64,000 bases of DNA. Origin: Nephrocerus scutellatus (lineage: Eukaryota; Arthropoda; Insecta; Diptera; Pipunculidae). A model generated the notes under the pieces. It worked only from the letters and a program-made list of their open reading frames with translations. It ran no database searches and was not told the origin of the DNA. Below are positions 35,901 to 44,962 of the stretch, piece after piece (the first letter of the stretch is position 1; every line of letters begins with the position of its first letter). Location: NCBI GenBank assembly GCA_947095585.1, contig OX352763.1, positions 35,265,462 to 35,329,461 of the forward strand, read 5' to 3'. Position numbers and translations under genes: made by a program.

Positions 35901-38900
35901 ATGGATTGAAATTTCTTTTTTTCGCGACTTTTTTGAGGTCCTTTTTAAACACCTTCCGGATAACCTAGAGTGCTGAAATTTTGTGAGTGTCTAAGTCCAA
36001 AATGTCATCATTTTTGATATTCCGCGTATGATGCGTGTCGCGTTTCGCGTGTGGCCCGTGTGATGGGTTGAAATCTCGTTTTTTTAGGTTATTTATCTAC
36101 GTTTCGCTACCGCTACTACCATACCTTCTTTTTGCGACCAAAATCGACCTTCTGGTATACGCTATACTTTCAACGGAGGGTTGGCCGGCCTCGCTGTCGT
36201 GTCCCGTAAATGCTACTGCAAATGACTTTCCGAGCAGAATCCTCTTCGTTCATGCGAGCTAGGTATCGAGCACACCACAGTCTACTTGAGTTAATGTTAA
36301 ATTCCTAGAATTAAAGAACCTAGACAGCCTAATAAACTTTAGGTTTCTGTAGTTTCCCTTGTCTTGTCTTGGAATTGTATAGCCAAACGAAATCTCCCTC
36401 CCGAAATTGTTCATAGTTCCCACGCAGGTGATTCCGTATTTTCATTCCTTCATTACCATTCACGACATTGTTCTTTGCTGTTCTGTGGACATTGATCACC
36501 AATGGTCTTCGATCGGAATCCTTCTCATCTTGCCCAACTATTGCCGATACAACTTTGTATCGATGCGTTTTTCCTCTAGCTGTTTGTTGCAGTTCTCTTC
36601 TTACAACATTTTGCACACGCTCGGGAGCAGTTTTCAACATCTCTGCGAAAAGAATCGACTTCTTACTTCATCTAGTGTCCTATCAATTTCCAAGTGGCCT
36701 CCTGTTGTTCCAGTGTGTGTTTTGTGAAGAACTTTGTTCACCAAATTCGTTGATAATACTACGTTTGATTTGGTACACCGACCATCGGCAAATTCCAATT
36801 ACCTTACCAGTACCAGGAGCCCAGTAACTTTTTACTGTCGGCCTAGCTGTTGCAATTTCGTTCAAGTGCGATCTTTCTCCTTGCTCTATCCATCTAAGTA
36901 TTGGATCAATTGAAATATCTTGCTCTTGTTCTTCCCTAAGCTGCTCTCTTGTCGAATGATGTTTCATCTGCTGGACCTTGATTCGTGAAACAATTGAACA
37001 TTTTTGGATTTCCGGTCTTCTACTTTATTTGTACTCGGGGAGAGAATACTTCCTGAATGATCCACCATTGTGATTGCCGGTCATGCTGAGCGTTACGCCA
37101 TTTCAGTACTTGCTTTCTCAAATCAAGTGACATCTGGTGCGCCATCATAAATTCCAGACCCAATATGCACACGGGCAACCATAAACCGTTGTCGAAACCT
37201 GAGTCCTCCAAACTCGATTATAAGAAACGTCCACCCTTAACTGCTGCAGCTTCTCCTGTAGCTGTCCTCAACTTGTAGTGATGCACTTTCTTGACTTGCT
37301 CTCCAGACACCATTTCGGGACTCACGATTGATCTGGTAATTTCTGTATCTAAAATAAAATCGCAAGATCTTCTCTCCAATACGCCACTAACAACCAGCCT
37401 GTTGCAATCCCTTCCAAGATTTGTACTGCGTATTGTGACCCTGGGATATTCCTTCGTACTTTTCAGCCTTTGCCCTGCAAAGATGGTACAAGACGATCGC
37501 TCCTTTTTCAAATGTTGTGCATCTATCCGCCGTAATCTCTCCAGATTATTGACACTATTCACTTGCTGTCCCATTATGTTTCCAGTGCTCACTTCCTTGC
37601 AATTCCAAATGAAATGTCCAGGTTTCTGACATCTAAGGCATTTTAAAGAATAATCGTCGTTTTGAAAGCTCGTTTTGATTTTCTGATCTTTTCATCAATG
37701 AGGGCTTCTATTTGTGTGATGTCCTCAGCTTCCAACTTGTGCAATCTAACTAAATCAGTGGATCAGCTTCGTATTTCAAAGCCGATGCCAACACTTGATT
37801 CAATGTTTTTCCTCTCGATGTTATCCTCAAATAAAACTTTAATTCCAGCAGTAATAAACGCATCCACTCCCAGTCCACCAAGATACTTGGTTATTTTCCG
37901 TTCTAATTCTTGAAGTCGTTCTCCTCGCTGTTGTTTCTTCATTTAGAGCTGCATTATGCTTAGCTCCTGGGTGTGAGACTGTTCATAACGCAAGTGGAAC
38001 TCTTTCCAGATTCTTCCCGAACTCATCTCGGCATTTGGAATCATTTGCAATACATCAGCCGCCTTGCCCCTCAACGCCAGGATTACGGAATTGAGTTGTT
38101 CTTCAGAACCCCATCCATTGTGTTGTACAGCAGCTATAAACTCGACTTTGAAATTTTCAAAAGCTGTATCGCCACCAAACGCAGGGGGCTTCAAAATTCC
38201 TTTCTGGTTATTAGAAGATTCTGAAATGACGTTGGTACTTCTTTGTTGAGGTCTTCCCTGAAAAATTGAATAGCGCTATCCAACAGGGTCTACAACTCTA
38301 TAATTTTCATTCCAGATCACGGATTTTGGCCGCAAATGTGAAAAACTCACCTGAAAGTGAGATGTCAGTTCGTATACGTACGAGGTGTATAGCATACAAT
38401 TTTAATGTGGTGTGATGTTTTTTCTTTCTTTGGCTTAGTGTAATTTAATGGCAGATTCTAGTACAAATTCTGAATCGGTTCGATTTTGTCTAATGCAGAC
38501 GACCACTAACGTACTCAAAACTAGGTGAGATGTGAAAAAGTGTCACCAAAGTGTTACTCATTGTTTCCACCTCAAATAACAATAATGCTACAATAAAATA
38601 ATTTGCTTCTTGCATGTACACGTATACGGGCTTCGAATAATGCTACAATAAATGTGAGCCGAATTGAAGGAAAAATGTTGTAGGATTATTTTAAGCGGTT
38701 TTCAAGGTCAGCACAGATCAAAATGGCGAATTTTGAATTTGAAGAGAAGGGTCGCACTGCAAACACCGAGATGGAGGCAGAGAATTTAGAACACATGTAT
38801 TAGTGGGCGTTGTAATCAAAACCTTCTCTATAGAAAGCCCAACTGTTCCGATCGTACACATATATATATCCCAAACGCATTTGTATTAGTAATCAACAAA

Positions 38901-41704
38901 AGACCAAAATCCATATAAAATTTTTCTGTTTCCCACTACCACATCTTACGTTTCTCGCTCATTGCGCCTACTTATTTTGTGTACACTGTATTCACATTCC
39001 AAAAACACAGACGCGTTTGGGATTGGTTTACAGCATTAGTATGCGATGAGTTTGGCTTTCTATAGAGAAGGTTTTGGTTATAATTGTTAGCTGTGATCAA
39101 AACCTTCTCTATAGAAAGCCCAACTGTACGCATACTAATGCATACAATTTTATGAAACGCGCTAACTGGTGGAAGCGCAAAGAGCGAGAAACGTAAATAT
39201 TGATTTTGCTCTTTTGTTGATTACCATTCCATAAACATTTGCGATCTTTTTAGCATGTATCCGTGTATCAGCGAAACAGTTGCGCTTTCTATAGAAAAGG
39301 TTTTGGCTGTGATCACCGAAATTATGAACGAAACCACATTTAATGCACTACCAAGCTCAAAATAGGGCGCACTTGCTCACTAAACTCTTTTACCCATATT
39401 ATACAGTTGTTTTTTTGTTCTCTTTATTCTATTTATGTTCGTTTATTTTTCCTGTTCTCATATAATTTTTATTTTTATTAAATTTTTTATTTCAAATATC
39501 ATTTGTTATATTTTTCAATTTACCTTTATTCTTTTTATTACTTTGCTTATTAATTACCGAATATGCGATAACATGTGTTCTAAATTTATTCTTTAATTTT
39601 TGCCATGAATGCATTTCAGCGATAACTCCATAATTTTACTCACCCAAGCAAATTATTTTATTGTAGCATTTTTGTTATTTGAGGTGGAAACAACGAGTAA
39701 GACTGCTGTTGACATTAAAGCAAAATCAAATTATGCGCATGCGTTAAAAATCATACTACTACACACAATATCTACTAATACTACGAACTTGCGGTTAAGA
39801 TGCGAGTTTTTCACATTTGCGGCCAAAATCCGTGCTCAGGTCACTCACTTTTCCAGTCATGTTTGTCTCGAGGGTTTTCATTTCTTCTTACCTTTAAGCG
39901 ATGTTTGAGCTTAATTCATTTCTTCTTTAAGCATTTTCAGCTTCATATTTTGTTTATTAAATTTGGAGTTAAGCTCTTGACTTTGCTGATAAATTTCTTT
40001 TTTTAGGTCTTGTGTTTTCTGACTAAATTCCACCTTCAGTTCCTGGGTTTGTTTCTGCGATTGTTGAATTTGCTGTTTAAACTTAACGGTCAGTTTGGAA
40101 TTTAACGGCTGATTTTGCTGACCCAATTCTTTCCTTAGTTCTGGGCTCTCCTGCTGCGATTGTTCACTTTGCCAGTCCAGCTTGCTGTTCATTTGCTCAT
40201 TTTGCTGTTTCATTTGAGAATTTAAGTCTTTTCCTAACTATTCCCTTTGTTCACTTTGCTGCTGCATTTGTTCTCTCTGCTGGTCAAACTCGCTATTTAT
40301 TTGTTCCATTAGAACTTGCGACATCACCTCCATTTTCGGTACAGCACCCTTTTTCTTCCGAAGTGAACGATTTTCGCTCCAGTAGCTATGTCTCGATTGA
40401 AAACGCTTCACCAGCCGGCTGCTTTTCCGCTTTAACAACTTGTTGCAAGTGGAGAAATAACTCTTGCTTATGTCCGCTTGTCTAAAATTATATATTAATT
40501 GTTGTGTACATGACGAATAATTATCGTATTAAATAAATAAATATAAAACATAAATCTTAAACGTTTCCCATTTACAGTTCAAATAATAACACAACACCAA
40601 CTACTCCTGTGGATACTTCTACCGAGATCGATGTTCGTGTATCTCGCCCCGCAGTTCAAGGTGAACCACTAAAGCTTTGTTTTGTTTAAGAGACTACATT
40701 TCAACTGAAACCTCCTTATATTTTCACAAAATCATTTCTACCATCAACGTGTAGCCTGTAAACGTTTGGAACAGTATCTGGAACCTGGACTGACGCAGCA
40801 TATTCTCGATGGCATCCCAGCTGATCCTGGTGAATTTCCCCACATGGCTGCAATAGGTTATCCCCAAATTGGAAATGAGACAAACTTATCGTTTGACTGC
40901 GGTGGCACTCTGATATCGGAAAGGTTCGTCATGACGGCAGCCCACTGTATTACCGATTCACGTCGTCAGCCGGTTCTCATACGTCTGGGCAAGGTGGCAA
41001 TTCATTCGACGAATGCCGATGACATTGACGGTGCTCTCGATGTGCCCATTAAGGTGACTATACGAGCCATACTGGTTAGAAAATAATATCAATTTGTTTA
41101 CCTACGTTTGTCCGCAGTCAATGATCACGCATCCGCAGTACATCACCCGGGAAATATACAATGACATTGCGCTGATCGAACTTGAGCGTTCAGTTAACTT
41201 CACAGATAAAATTCGGCCAACGTGTTTGCACGTAGATCCGGAGGATCCAGTGAAAGATACCAAACTGTATGTTACTGGTTGGGGAACTATCAATACGAAT
41301 AGTGAGGCTTTTTACGAGTGGGTCAGTCAAATTTTAGAATTGTAATTTTGATTTTACTTGCAGCGCGATCAGTTTCGGGGATCCTGTTAAAAGCGAAGCT
41401 ACAAATATCGCCGATCAATCAATGTAATGAGACGTACATTGAAAAGGGTCTTAGCCGGCGCAATCCAAGGGGTGTTATAATGGAGCAAATGTGTGCCTTC
41501 GATCCGGATGTGACGAAGGATGCTTGCCAGGGAGATTCCGGCGGTCCTTTGCAAATGATTATCGATGAGAGTCTTAAATCGTATTCAGTCGTTGGCATCA
41601 TATCGACTGGTTTCAATTGTGGGACCACAATTCCCGGACTCTACACGAGAGTTTCTTCGTATTTGGATTTCATTGAGAGCAATGTCTGGCCAACTGGAGC
41701 ATAG
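26821..41704 (+). CDS. psh: Persephone/Hayan-like clip-domain serine protease, gene 2 (complete model)
   Basis: Six exons: 26821-26911, 35363-35579, 40578-40660, 40755-41053, 41118-41301, 41364-41704. They total 1,215 nt, exactly 404 codons plus stop, with every phase matching. Residues 1-27 form a signal peptide with hydrophobic core ICLLLISCSGVFSLA. The clip domain has Cys35, 45, 51, 71, 81 and 82. Residues 84-131 are a Thr/Ser/Asp linker. C132 probably forms the interdomain disulfide. Activation is at His146-Ile147 (TQH-ILDG). The triad is His194, Asp246 and Ser350, with Asp344 in the S1 pocket. The expected role is the same danger-sensing cascade as gene 1. Introns 1 and 2 (8,451 and 4,998 bp) are full of transposons; the last three are under 100 bp. 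It lacks the long repeat exon of gene 1, which is why I call it psh-like, but its ILDG site also resembles Hayan. Confidence 0.9.
26912..27266. other. Start of gene 2 intron 1, nothing recognised
   Basis: AT-rich DNA without motifs between the exon 1 donor and the Tigger-like element. Confidence 0.4.
27268..28590 (-). mobile_element. Tigger/jerky-like (pogo group) transposase pseudogene
   Basis: Minus strand, in order: N-terminal HTH (KREVLEDLKNGAMFRSLAMK, VAKSTICGIK; 28296-28559), CENP-B-type HTH (NASEGWIKNFKVRFGI), then DDE_1 (YNADESGLYW with the first Asp; FLVCTNSTGEHILKLLVIG; 27729-28250). The final block (27268-27672) has LIPENAPSS where the second Asp would be expected, and MFLSPNAPPLDQNVIRL. 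Three broken ORFs; no TIRs identified. Lies in gene 2 intron 1. Confidence 0.75.
28600..29050. other. Intronic, nothing recognised
   Basis: Short direct repeat ttcatcttttcga near 28851 and 28867; possible edge of the Tigger-like element, not resolved. Confidence 0.35.
29055..30330 (-). mobile_element. Tc1/mariner-superfamily transposon, nearly complete, one frameshift
   Basis: TIRs: ccattttgcggtttcaaaag at 29057 pairs with 30306-30327 with one mismatch over 22 bp. Transposase starts at 30225 (MDRLTIAQRLKIVNTYYKNG): HTH domain, then FFSDEAHFSLGGYVNKQNCR with the first Asp and WCALWSGGVIGPYFFE. A deletion of about 13 nt near 29485 shifts frame, leaving QDGATCH out of frame. The end (29153-29452) contains WPPRSCDLTPLDFFLWGYAK and HLNDVVFHT. 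Lies in gene 2 intron 1. Confidence 0.88.
30331..31150. other. Intronic, nothing recognised
   Basis: AT-rich with a T-run at 30764-30780; no ORF of note. Confidence 0.4.
31155..33330 (-). mobile_element. Jockey-type non-LTR retrotransposon, split by a mariner
   Basis: Minus strand: NYRPIALL near 33260, YGFRKNQSSGELM, then ORF 32543-33058 (MSLDISKAFDRVRH, INAGVPQGSSLSPTLFLIYI, SFADDTTLSASMVF). The sequence breaks at 32450 and continues from 31599 with YFTPSELLRLYKSYVRPILE and IQNRALRLINDV, ending with a 3' UTR near 31155. The 5' half is missing, as usual for Jockey insertions. Confidence 0.82.
31600..32449 (+). mobile_element. Mariner-like element (850 bp) with TA duplication
   Basis: TIR tagggtccgccattttttt at 31600 and complement ending at 32449; TA flanks at 31598-31599 and 32450-32451. 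The transposase starts at 31707 (MVVYTLEQRWEIL), then an internal deletion near 31740 removes the DNA-binding domain. The catalytic part is uninterrupted to 32302 (IFSDEAHFDLGWYVNKQNCR, NIWFQQDGATCH, SCDLTPLDYYLWGALKDK). A second small deletion near 32295 skips to SHLNEIIFHC in another frame. Confidence 0.9.
33331..33689. other. Intronic, nothing recognised
   Basis: No recognisable coding or repeat signal; possibly more of the gypsy remnant that follows. Confidence 0.3.
33690..33860 (-). pseudogene. Gypsy-type Gag zinc-knuckle remnant
   Basis: Minus strand reads CFRCQRTGHYIRDC, a canonical CX2CX4HX4C knuckle, similar to CLRCQKPGHFIWNC in the larger gypsy copy at about 37600-37640. Confidence 0.65.
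33935..34170. repeat. Dispersed insect repeat fragment
   Basis: Begins tactagctgttcccgggcgc and contains ctagaacgcctggagcaatt, phrases I associate with widespread non-coding insect repeats. Ends and class not determined. Confidence 0.4.
34240..34426 (+). repeat. Degenerate minisatellite, acatgcaacttgca core
   Basis: About a dozen variants of an 11-15-bp core (caacttgcaa, acatgc, acgtgcaac) follow one another. Degenerate, hence old. Confidence 0.8.
34428..35225 (-). mobile_element. RTE-like retrotransposon, copy E (3' part)
   Basis: ORF 34549-35010 minus covers the post-palm region: FLYLGSVVSAERGGTELDV, KLRLFRSNVESILLYGC, FVNKCLRIILRFFWPN and RRKKWQWIGHTLRRDDNSIA. A (AAG)n-like tail is seen as cttcttctt at 34430-34447. 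A subfamily distinct from copies A-C; in gene 2 intron 1. Confidence 0.8.
35363..35579 (+). CDS. psh: Gene 2 exon 2: clip domain
   Basis: Acceptor taatattttag ends at 35362, donor gtaagt starts at 35580. It encodes EGDECTMKTG with all six clip cysteines and ends GGTIIG. It is flanked by transposon-filled introns on both sides but is itself undamaged. Confidence 0.93.
35797..36082. repeat. Imperfect two-copy tandem repeat, about 130-150 bp
   Basis: Both halves contain ggtcctttttaa, acctagag.gctgaaattt, gcgtgtcgcgtttcg and gatgg.ttgaaat in the same order (35811- and 35938-). Confidence 0.75.
36165..36300 (-). mobile_element. JAM-like fragment
   Basis: ttggccggcctcgctgtcgt and the following 100 bp match 61584-61690 in the last JAM-like copy. 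Confidence 0.7.
38812..39082. mobile_element. Small palindromic-ended MITE, unit N1
   Basis: Left end caaaaccttctctatagaaa at 38817, right end with the complement to about 39078. No ORF. Confidence 0.7.
39091..39315. mobile_element. Small palindromic-ended MITE, unit N2
   Basis: Same TIR as N1 (aaaccttctctatagaaagc, with complement ending about 39306), flanked by direct repeats ctgtgatca at 39091-39099 and 39307-39315. Confidence 0.72.
40578..40660 (+). CDS. psh: Gene 2 exon 3: short linker
   Basis: Acceptor catttacag ends at 40577, donor gtgaac starts at 40661; phases fit both neighbours. It encodes a Thr/Pro/Asn stretch ending RVSRPAV, the counterpart of gene 1 exon 21574-21671. Confidence 0.85.
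40755..41053 (+). CDS. psh: Gene 2 exon 4: activation site and catalytic His
   Basis: 299 nt, acceptor tag ending 40754, donor gtgact starting 41054. It encodes ACKRL, GLTQH-ILDG, FPHMAAIG and MTAAHC. The catalytic His codon is 40943-40945. Confidence 0.92.
41118..41301 (+). CDS. psh: Gene 2 exon 5: catalytic Asp
   Basis: 184 nt, acceptor gtccgcag ending 41117, donor gtgagg starting 41302. It encodes ITHPQY, YNDIALIELE with Asp codon 41163-41165, RPTCLH and VTGWGT. Confidence 0.92.
41364..41704 (+). CDS. psh: Gene 2 exon 6: catalytic Ser and stop
   Basis: Acceptor ttacttgcag ends at 41363; stop TAG at 41702-41704. It encodes RSVSGILLKAKLQ, DACQGDSGGPLQM (Ser codon 41537-41539), GFNCGT, PGLYTRVSSYLDFIE and a VWP C-terminus. 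Confidence 0.93.
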
Positions 41705-41735
41705 GCAGTGATATATTTACTCAATTCTTTTTTTA

Positions 41736-41741
41736 AATAAA
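41736..41741 (+). terminator. psh: Polyadenylation signal of gene 2
   Basis: AATAAA lies 31 nt after the stop codon, implying a very short 3' UTR. Confidence 0.6.
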
Positions 41742-42004
41742 GCTCGTTGGTTTAAGTCTTAAGATTGCCATTACATCTCAATATATGGTTAGTCAGGTAG
41801 TTGAAAAAAGGGTAAGAGAATAGCCCTGCGTAACTATTAGGCTACAAGATAGTCGTCACGATCCTGAAAAATTATGGTCTCATCAAAGAGGACCAGAACA
41901 ACTACAATTAAGCGATAGGTAATCTGAACGTCGATCTCAAAGGCGATTGAAAAATCATTTTCTTATTTTGCCAAATGACCATTGAAGAATTTCCACTAAT
42001 AATC

Positions 42005-44815
42005 GATAGTCGCATATACGAAGTAAATAGAGCGATCAGCGAATCGGCTCAAAAACAATAAGGCCTCAAAATCAAATAACATCCCAGCGGAGGTGACGGA
42101 ATCTAAGGGTTTCGCATTTCGTTAAGAAAAAAACTGTTCATGAAAGTATGGGAGGAAGAAACGATACTAGAAGACTGAACTCTGTGCCCCATACAACAGA
42201 GAGAACATAGTTCAACGTGTAATAATTGTAGTGGTATAACGTTGTTGTATACCGCGTTTATGATTTTCTCGTCTATCTTTAATTAGGGAATAGCCCCATA
42301 TGTTAAAGTTATCATTGGGCCATACCAGTGTGGCTTAATCTCAGGCAAATTAACAACTGATCAGATTTTCATCCTTAGGAAGACGATGGAGACTCTAAAG
42401 CCATCTATGATAGCATAGCCAGAGTAGGTCTTTATAAAGCCATGAGAGAATTAAGCGTCCCAAATAAGCTGACACGACTGTTTACGTTGACGTTGATGAC
42501 GTTTTAGGTTGACCAAGACCAACGTTATCAAACAACGATATTACAAAACTGACACAAGTCTTGATTAGTGATAATGTCCGGTCATCTTATTTTCAGTATC
42601 CTCCTTAAGCACTTGTTCACGAAGACTTAGAGGCGCAATTGACTATGTGACTTTCCACGTTTCGCAGCCATACAAGTGTACTGAGAGAACGTTAGATCTG
42701 AAGATCGTTAGCTTCAGATTCCGAGAGATTTACGAGGAGTTTCAGATATTATTTAGACAACAAAACTTATCGACTTCCTCTATCTGATGTCCGTCAATCG
42801 AGAGATCACATGTTCGACTAGCGTTAACACGAAGTAGTTTTGTTTTTGAGACGTTAATTTTTAAACCCACTTTGTTAGCATGTTAGTGAGTTTAATTTTC
42901 GCTCCATGTCACCTAGCGATTGTGATAGGTGACAGACATCATCCGCATAGTCCAGGTCTTCTAGGCCGTGGAAAACATTCCATGGCAAACCCGATAGAGT
43001 ACGGGTTACAATTTTCATCACCCATTCGATGACAATTGTGAAAAGCAATGGTGAGAGGGCGCAACCTTGCTTGACTCCCGAGTAGATGTTGAAAGGTGAG
43101 CCAAGACGTTAGGAATGACGCGATATGTTGAGTCGCGGTACAGCTCTTTAATGATGTTAATGAGTTTATCCGGAACACCATAGCTAGACAAAATCTGGCA
43201 CATCATATTTTGGCCCACGCTATCAAAAGCGCGTTTAAATCTACAAAAGCCATACAGAGGAGAGCGATACTCAACTGAAGGTTCAATGATTATTCGCAGG
43301 GTGTTAATTTGATAAGTACAAGAACGGTTTGAGCGAAATCCTGCTTGTTCATTTCTCAAAATTGGCTCTAACGCATTCCGTAAGCGCCTAGCTATTATAG
43401 AGGAGATCACTTTGCTTATGGTGTTTAGCAGGGTAATTCCTCTCCAGTTTTCGCAATTGCTCAAATCACCTTTCTCGATGGGGAGTTTGACTATTAAGCC
43501 TTCTTTTAGCGACGATGGAATGGTTTCAGATTCCCAGATATCTTGATATATCGCATGTAATGATCGCTTACTTAGCTCGACGTTGGCTTAAAGGAGTTCT
43601 GCGTAGATGTTGTCATTGATGTGATGTTTCTTGTTGGAGAGCTTACGAGCAAGTTGGTAGACTGTGCTGTATTGTCTACTATCAGTGGCTTGCTGTGCTT
43701 GTGTTGCGATATCGCTTAGCCATGCTCGTTTGTCGTTCCTAGCTGAACGGCTAACTTGCCGGCGCAGATCCCTATTCTTCCACGCTAATGCGCTTTGCGC
43801 GGCATCAGAGGCCGCGTTTTACTCTACTTGGATGGATTGGCGTTCATGAATGGTGTTCCATGTGCTATCTGATATCCATTCTTTTCTAGTTTTGTCGGGA
43901 TAACCTAAAATGGTTGAGGCTGCTTCCGTATACGCATTTACTGTTTTCTCTCATTTAGACTCTAGGGTTTGGGGTTGTATCTCAGACAGAGACTGTTGTA
44001 TGCGGGATATATATTCCAGTTTCAAATTTGGGTCTTTCAGTGCTGCTACATTGCTACGTTGTTAAGTAAAAATATACGTATAGCTATTAAGCCCATTTAA
44101 CATCTATAACGTGTCCCGATAGCGTTGGAGAAATTGATCTCTGACTGACATGTAACGGAAATAGAAACGACTTTCTGTAAGTTCATTTACTACTGGCTAC
44201 GCAAACGATATTGAAATCGTCGGTAAAAAGGAAGCTTTTATCCAGTCCAGCGGTTGGCATTGGAGCTGTAAGCAAAGCAAAGTTCATGGTGGCCAAGTCT
44301 GCGAGCAGAAGATCCAATACTGGTGCCTTAATAAACACAAAGGAGCGCGAATTTGAAGTAGCGCAATCCTTTAACTATCTCGGGTCAATTTTCGCAGACG
44401 ATTACAAACCAAACGAAAGCCTACTTTAACATATCATGACTTTTCAAATCCAGGAATTCAATCATAACATCAAAGCTACTGGATTTTACCAGTACGTAGA
44501 TATGGATCCAAGACTTAGCTTAGCTTAGCAAAAAAGCACTCTAACCTCTTAGCAGTGCTTGAAAGGAAAGTTTTACAGAAAATTGTTGACCCCCATATGT
44601 AAGAAAAAGGAATATACGTGGACTACCTCGATATGGATATCGTAAAAAGCAATAAACTCTGTAGTCCAGCTCGCATGAGCGAATACGATCCTGCTCGAAA
44701 AGTAATTTGTGGTAGGATTTATGGGACTGTCAGCTGGAAGAATGGCTCAGATCAGGACGCCTAGGGATTATGGACGCCAAATTGCATAATACCGGCTGTA
44801 TAACAAACCATGATG
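42005..44815 (+). mobile_element. JAM-like retrotransposon, copy 3 (split)
   Basis: Left part to 42528: RT N-terminus remnants (FMKVWEEETILED, CSGITLLYTAFMIFSSIFN, YQCGLISGKLTTDQIFILR). It resumes at 44064 with aagtaaaaatata and runs through YANDIEIVG, CGRIYGT to a short gat-type end at 44810. The YADD box reads YAND, and stops abound. Confidence 0.75.
42529..44063 (-). mobile_element. RTE-like third family, copy 2, antisense inside JAM-like copy 3
   Basis: Minus strand: spacer between endonuclease and RT (SDAAQSALAWKNRDLRRQV, LARKLSNKKHHINDN), RT fingers (IYQDIWESETIPSSLKEGLI, NWRGITLLNTISKVISSIIA, RRLRNALEPILRNEQAGFRS), a palm degraded by a frameshift, and a C-terminal part that stops at the NQDL position. 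Both the 5' and 3' ends of the element are missing. Confidence 0.78.
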
Positions 44816-44835
44816 ATTTTTTTTATAATGTAAAC

Positions 44836-44962
44836 ACGCTCAAAGAATTTGCACCCTTATAATGTTAAGCATAGGGTTGGAGTTATGGCGTTAATGTTAG
44901 TAATGAGTGCACTGGTGTCTCTGGTGTTTAAGGAATTATAAGGGTGCAATTCCTTGAAGCGT
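44836..44962. mobile_element. 127-bp MITE
   Basis: Inverted ends of about 28 bp: acgctcaaagaatttgcacc at 44836, and complement ending at 44962 (ggtgcaattccttgaagcgt), with inner sequence ccttataat shared. No ORF. Confidence 0.75.

Larger units (their letters stand above)
38318..39835 (-). mobile_element. TIR element, copy 2 (1.5 kb, with internal inverted repeat)
   Basis: Ends cacggattttggccgcaaat and complement; opposite orientation to 23615-24016. About 250 bp at the left end and 170 bp at the right end match copy 1. Between them, a second pair of inverted arms at 38567-38608 and 39646-39687 (42 bp, one mismatch) encloses 1 kb absent from copy 1. CCAGA lies at the left flank; the right flank is TCAGG. 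No transposase ORF. Confidence 0.8.
36315..40490 (-). mobile_element. Gypsy-type LTR retroelement, deleted, split by TIR element
   Basis: Minus strand from 40490: Gag N-terminus with Lys/Arg-rich start and a long Gln-rich coiled coil (40438-39911), interruption by the TIR element 38318-39835, Gag body (KPPAFGGDTAFENFKVEF; 37943-38194), a CCHC knuckle near 37620, aspartic protease region with FILDTEITRSIV where DTG would be expected (37218-37592). RT and RNase H are absent. The integrase zinc region is seen as TGTTGGHLEIDRTLDEV near 36690, then the integrase C-terminus (FREGDFVWLYNSK). LTRs not found. Inactive; in gene 2 intron 2. Confidence 0.78.

Noticed and set aside
39911..40438. Host coiled-coil gene on the minus strand
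   Set aside because: The Gln-rich coiled coil matches the N-terminal style of gypsy Gag and lies directly upstream of the Gag body on the same strand.
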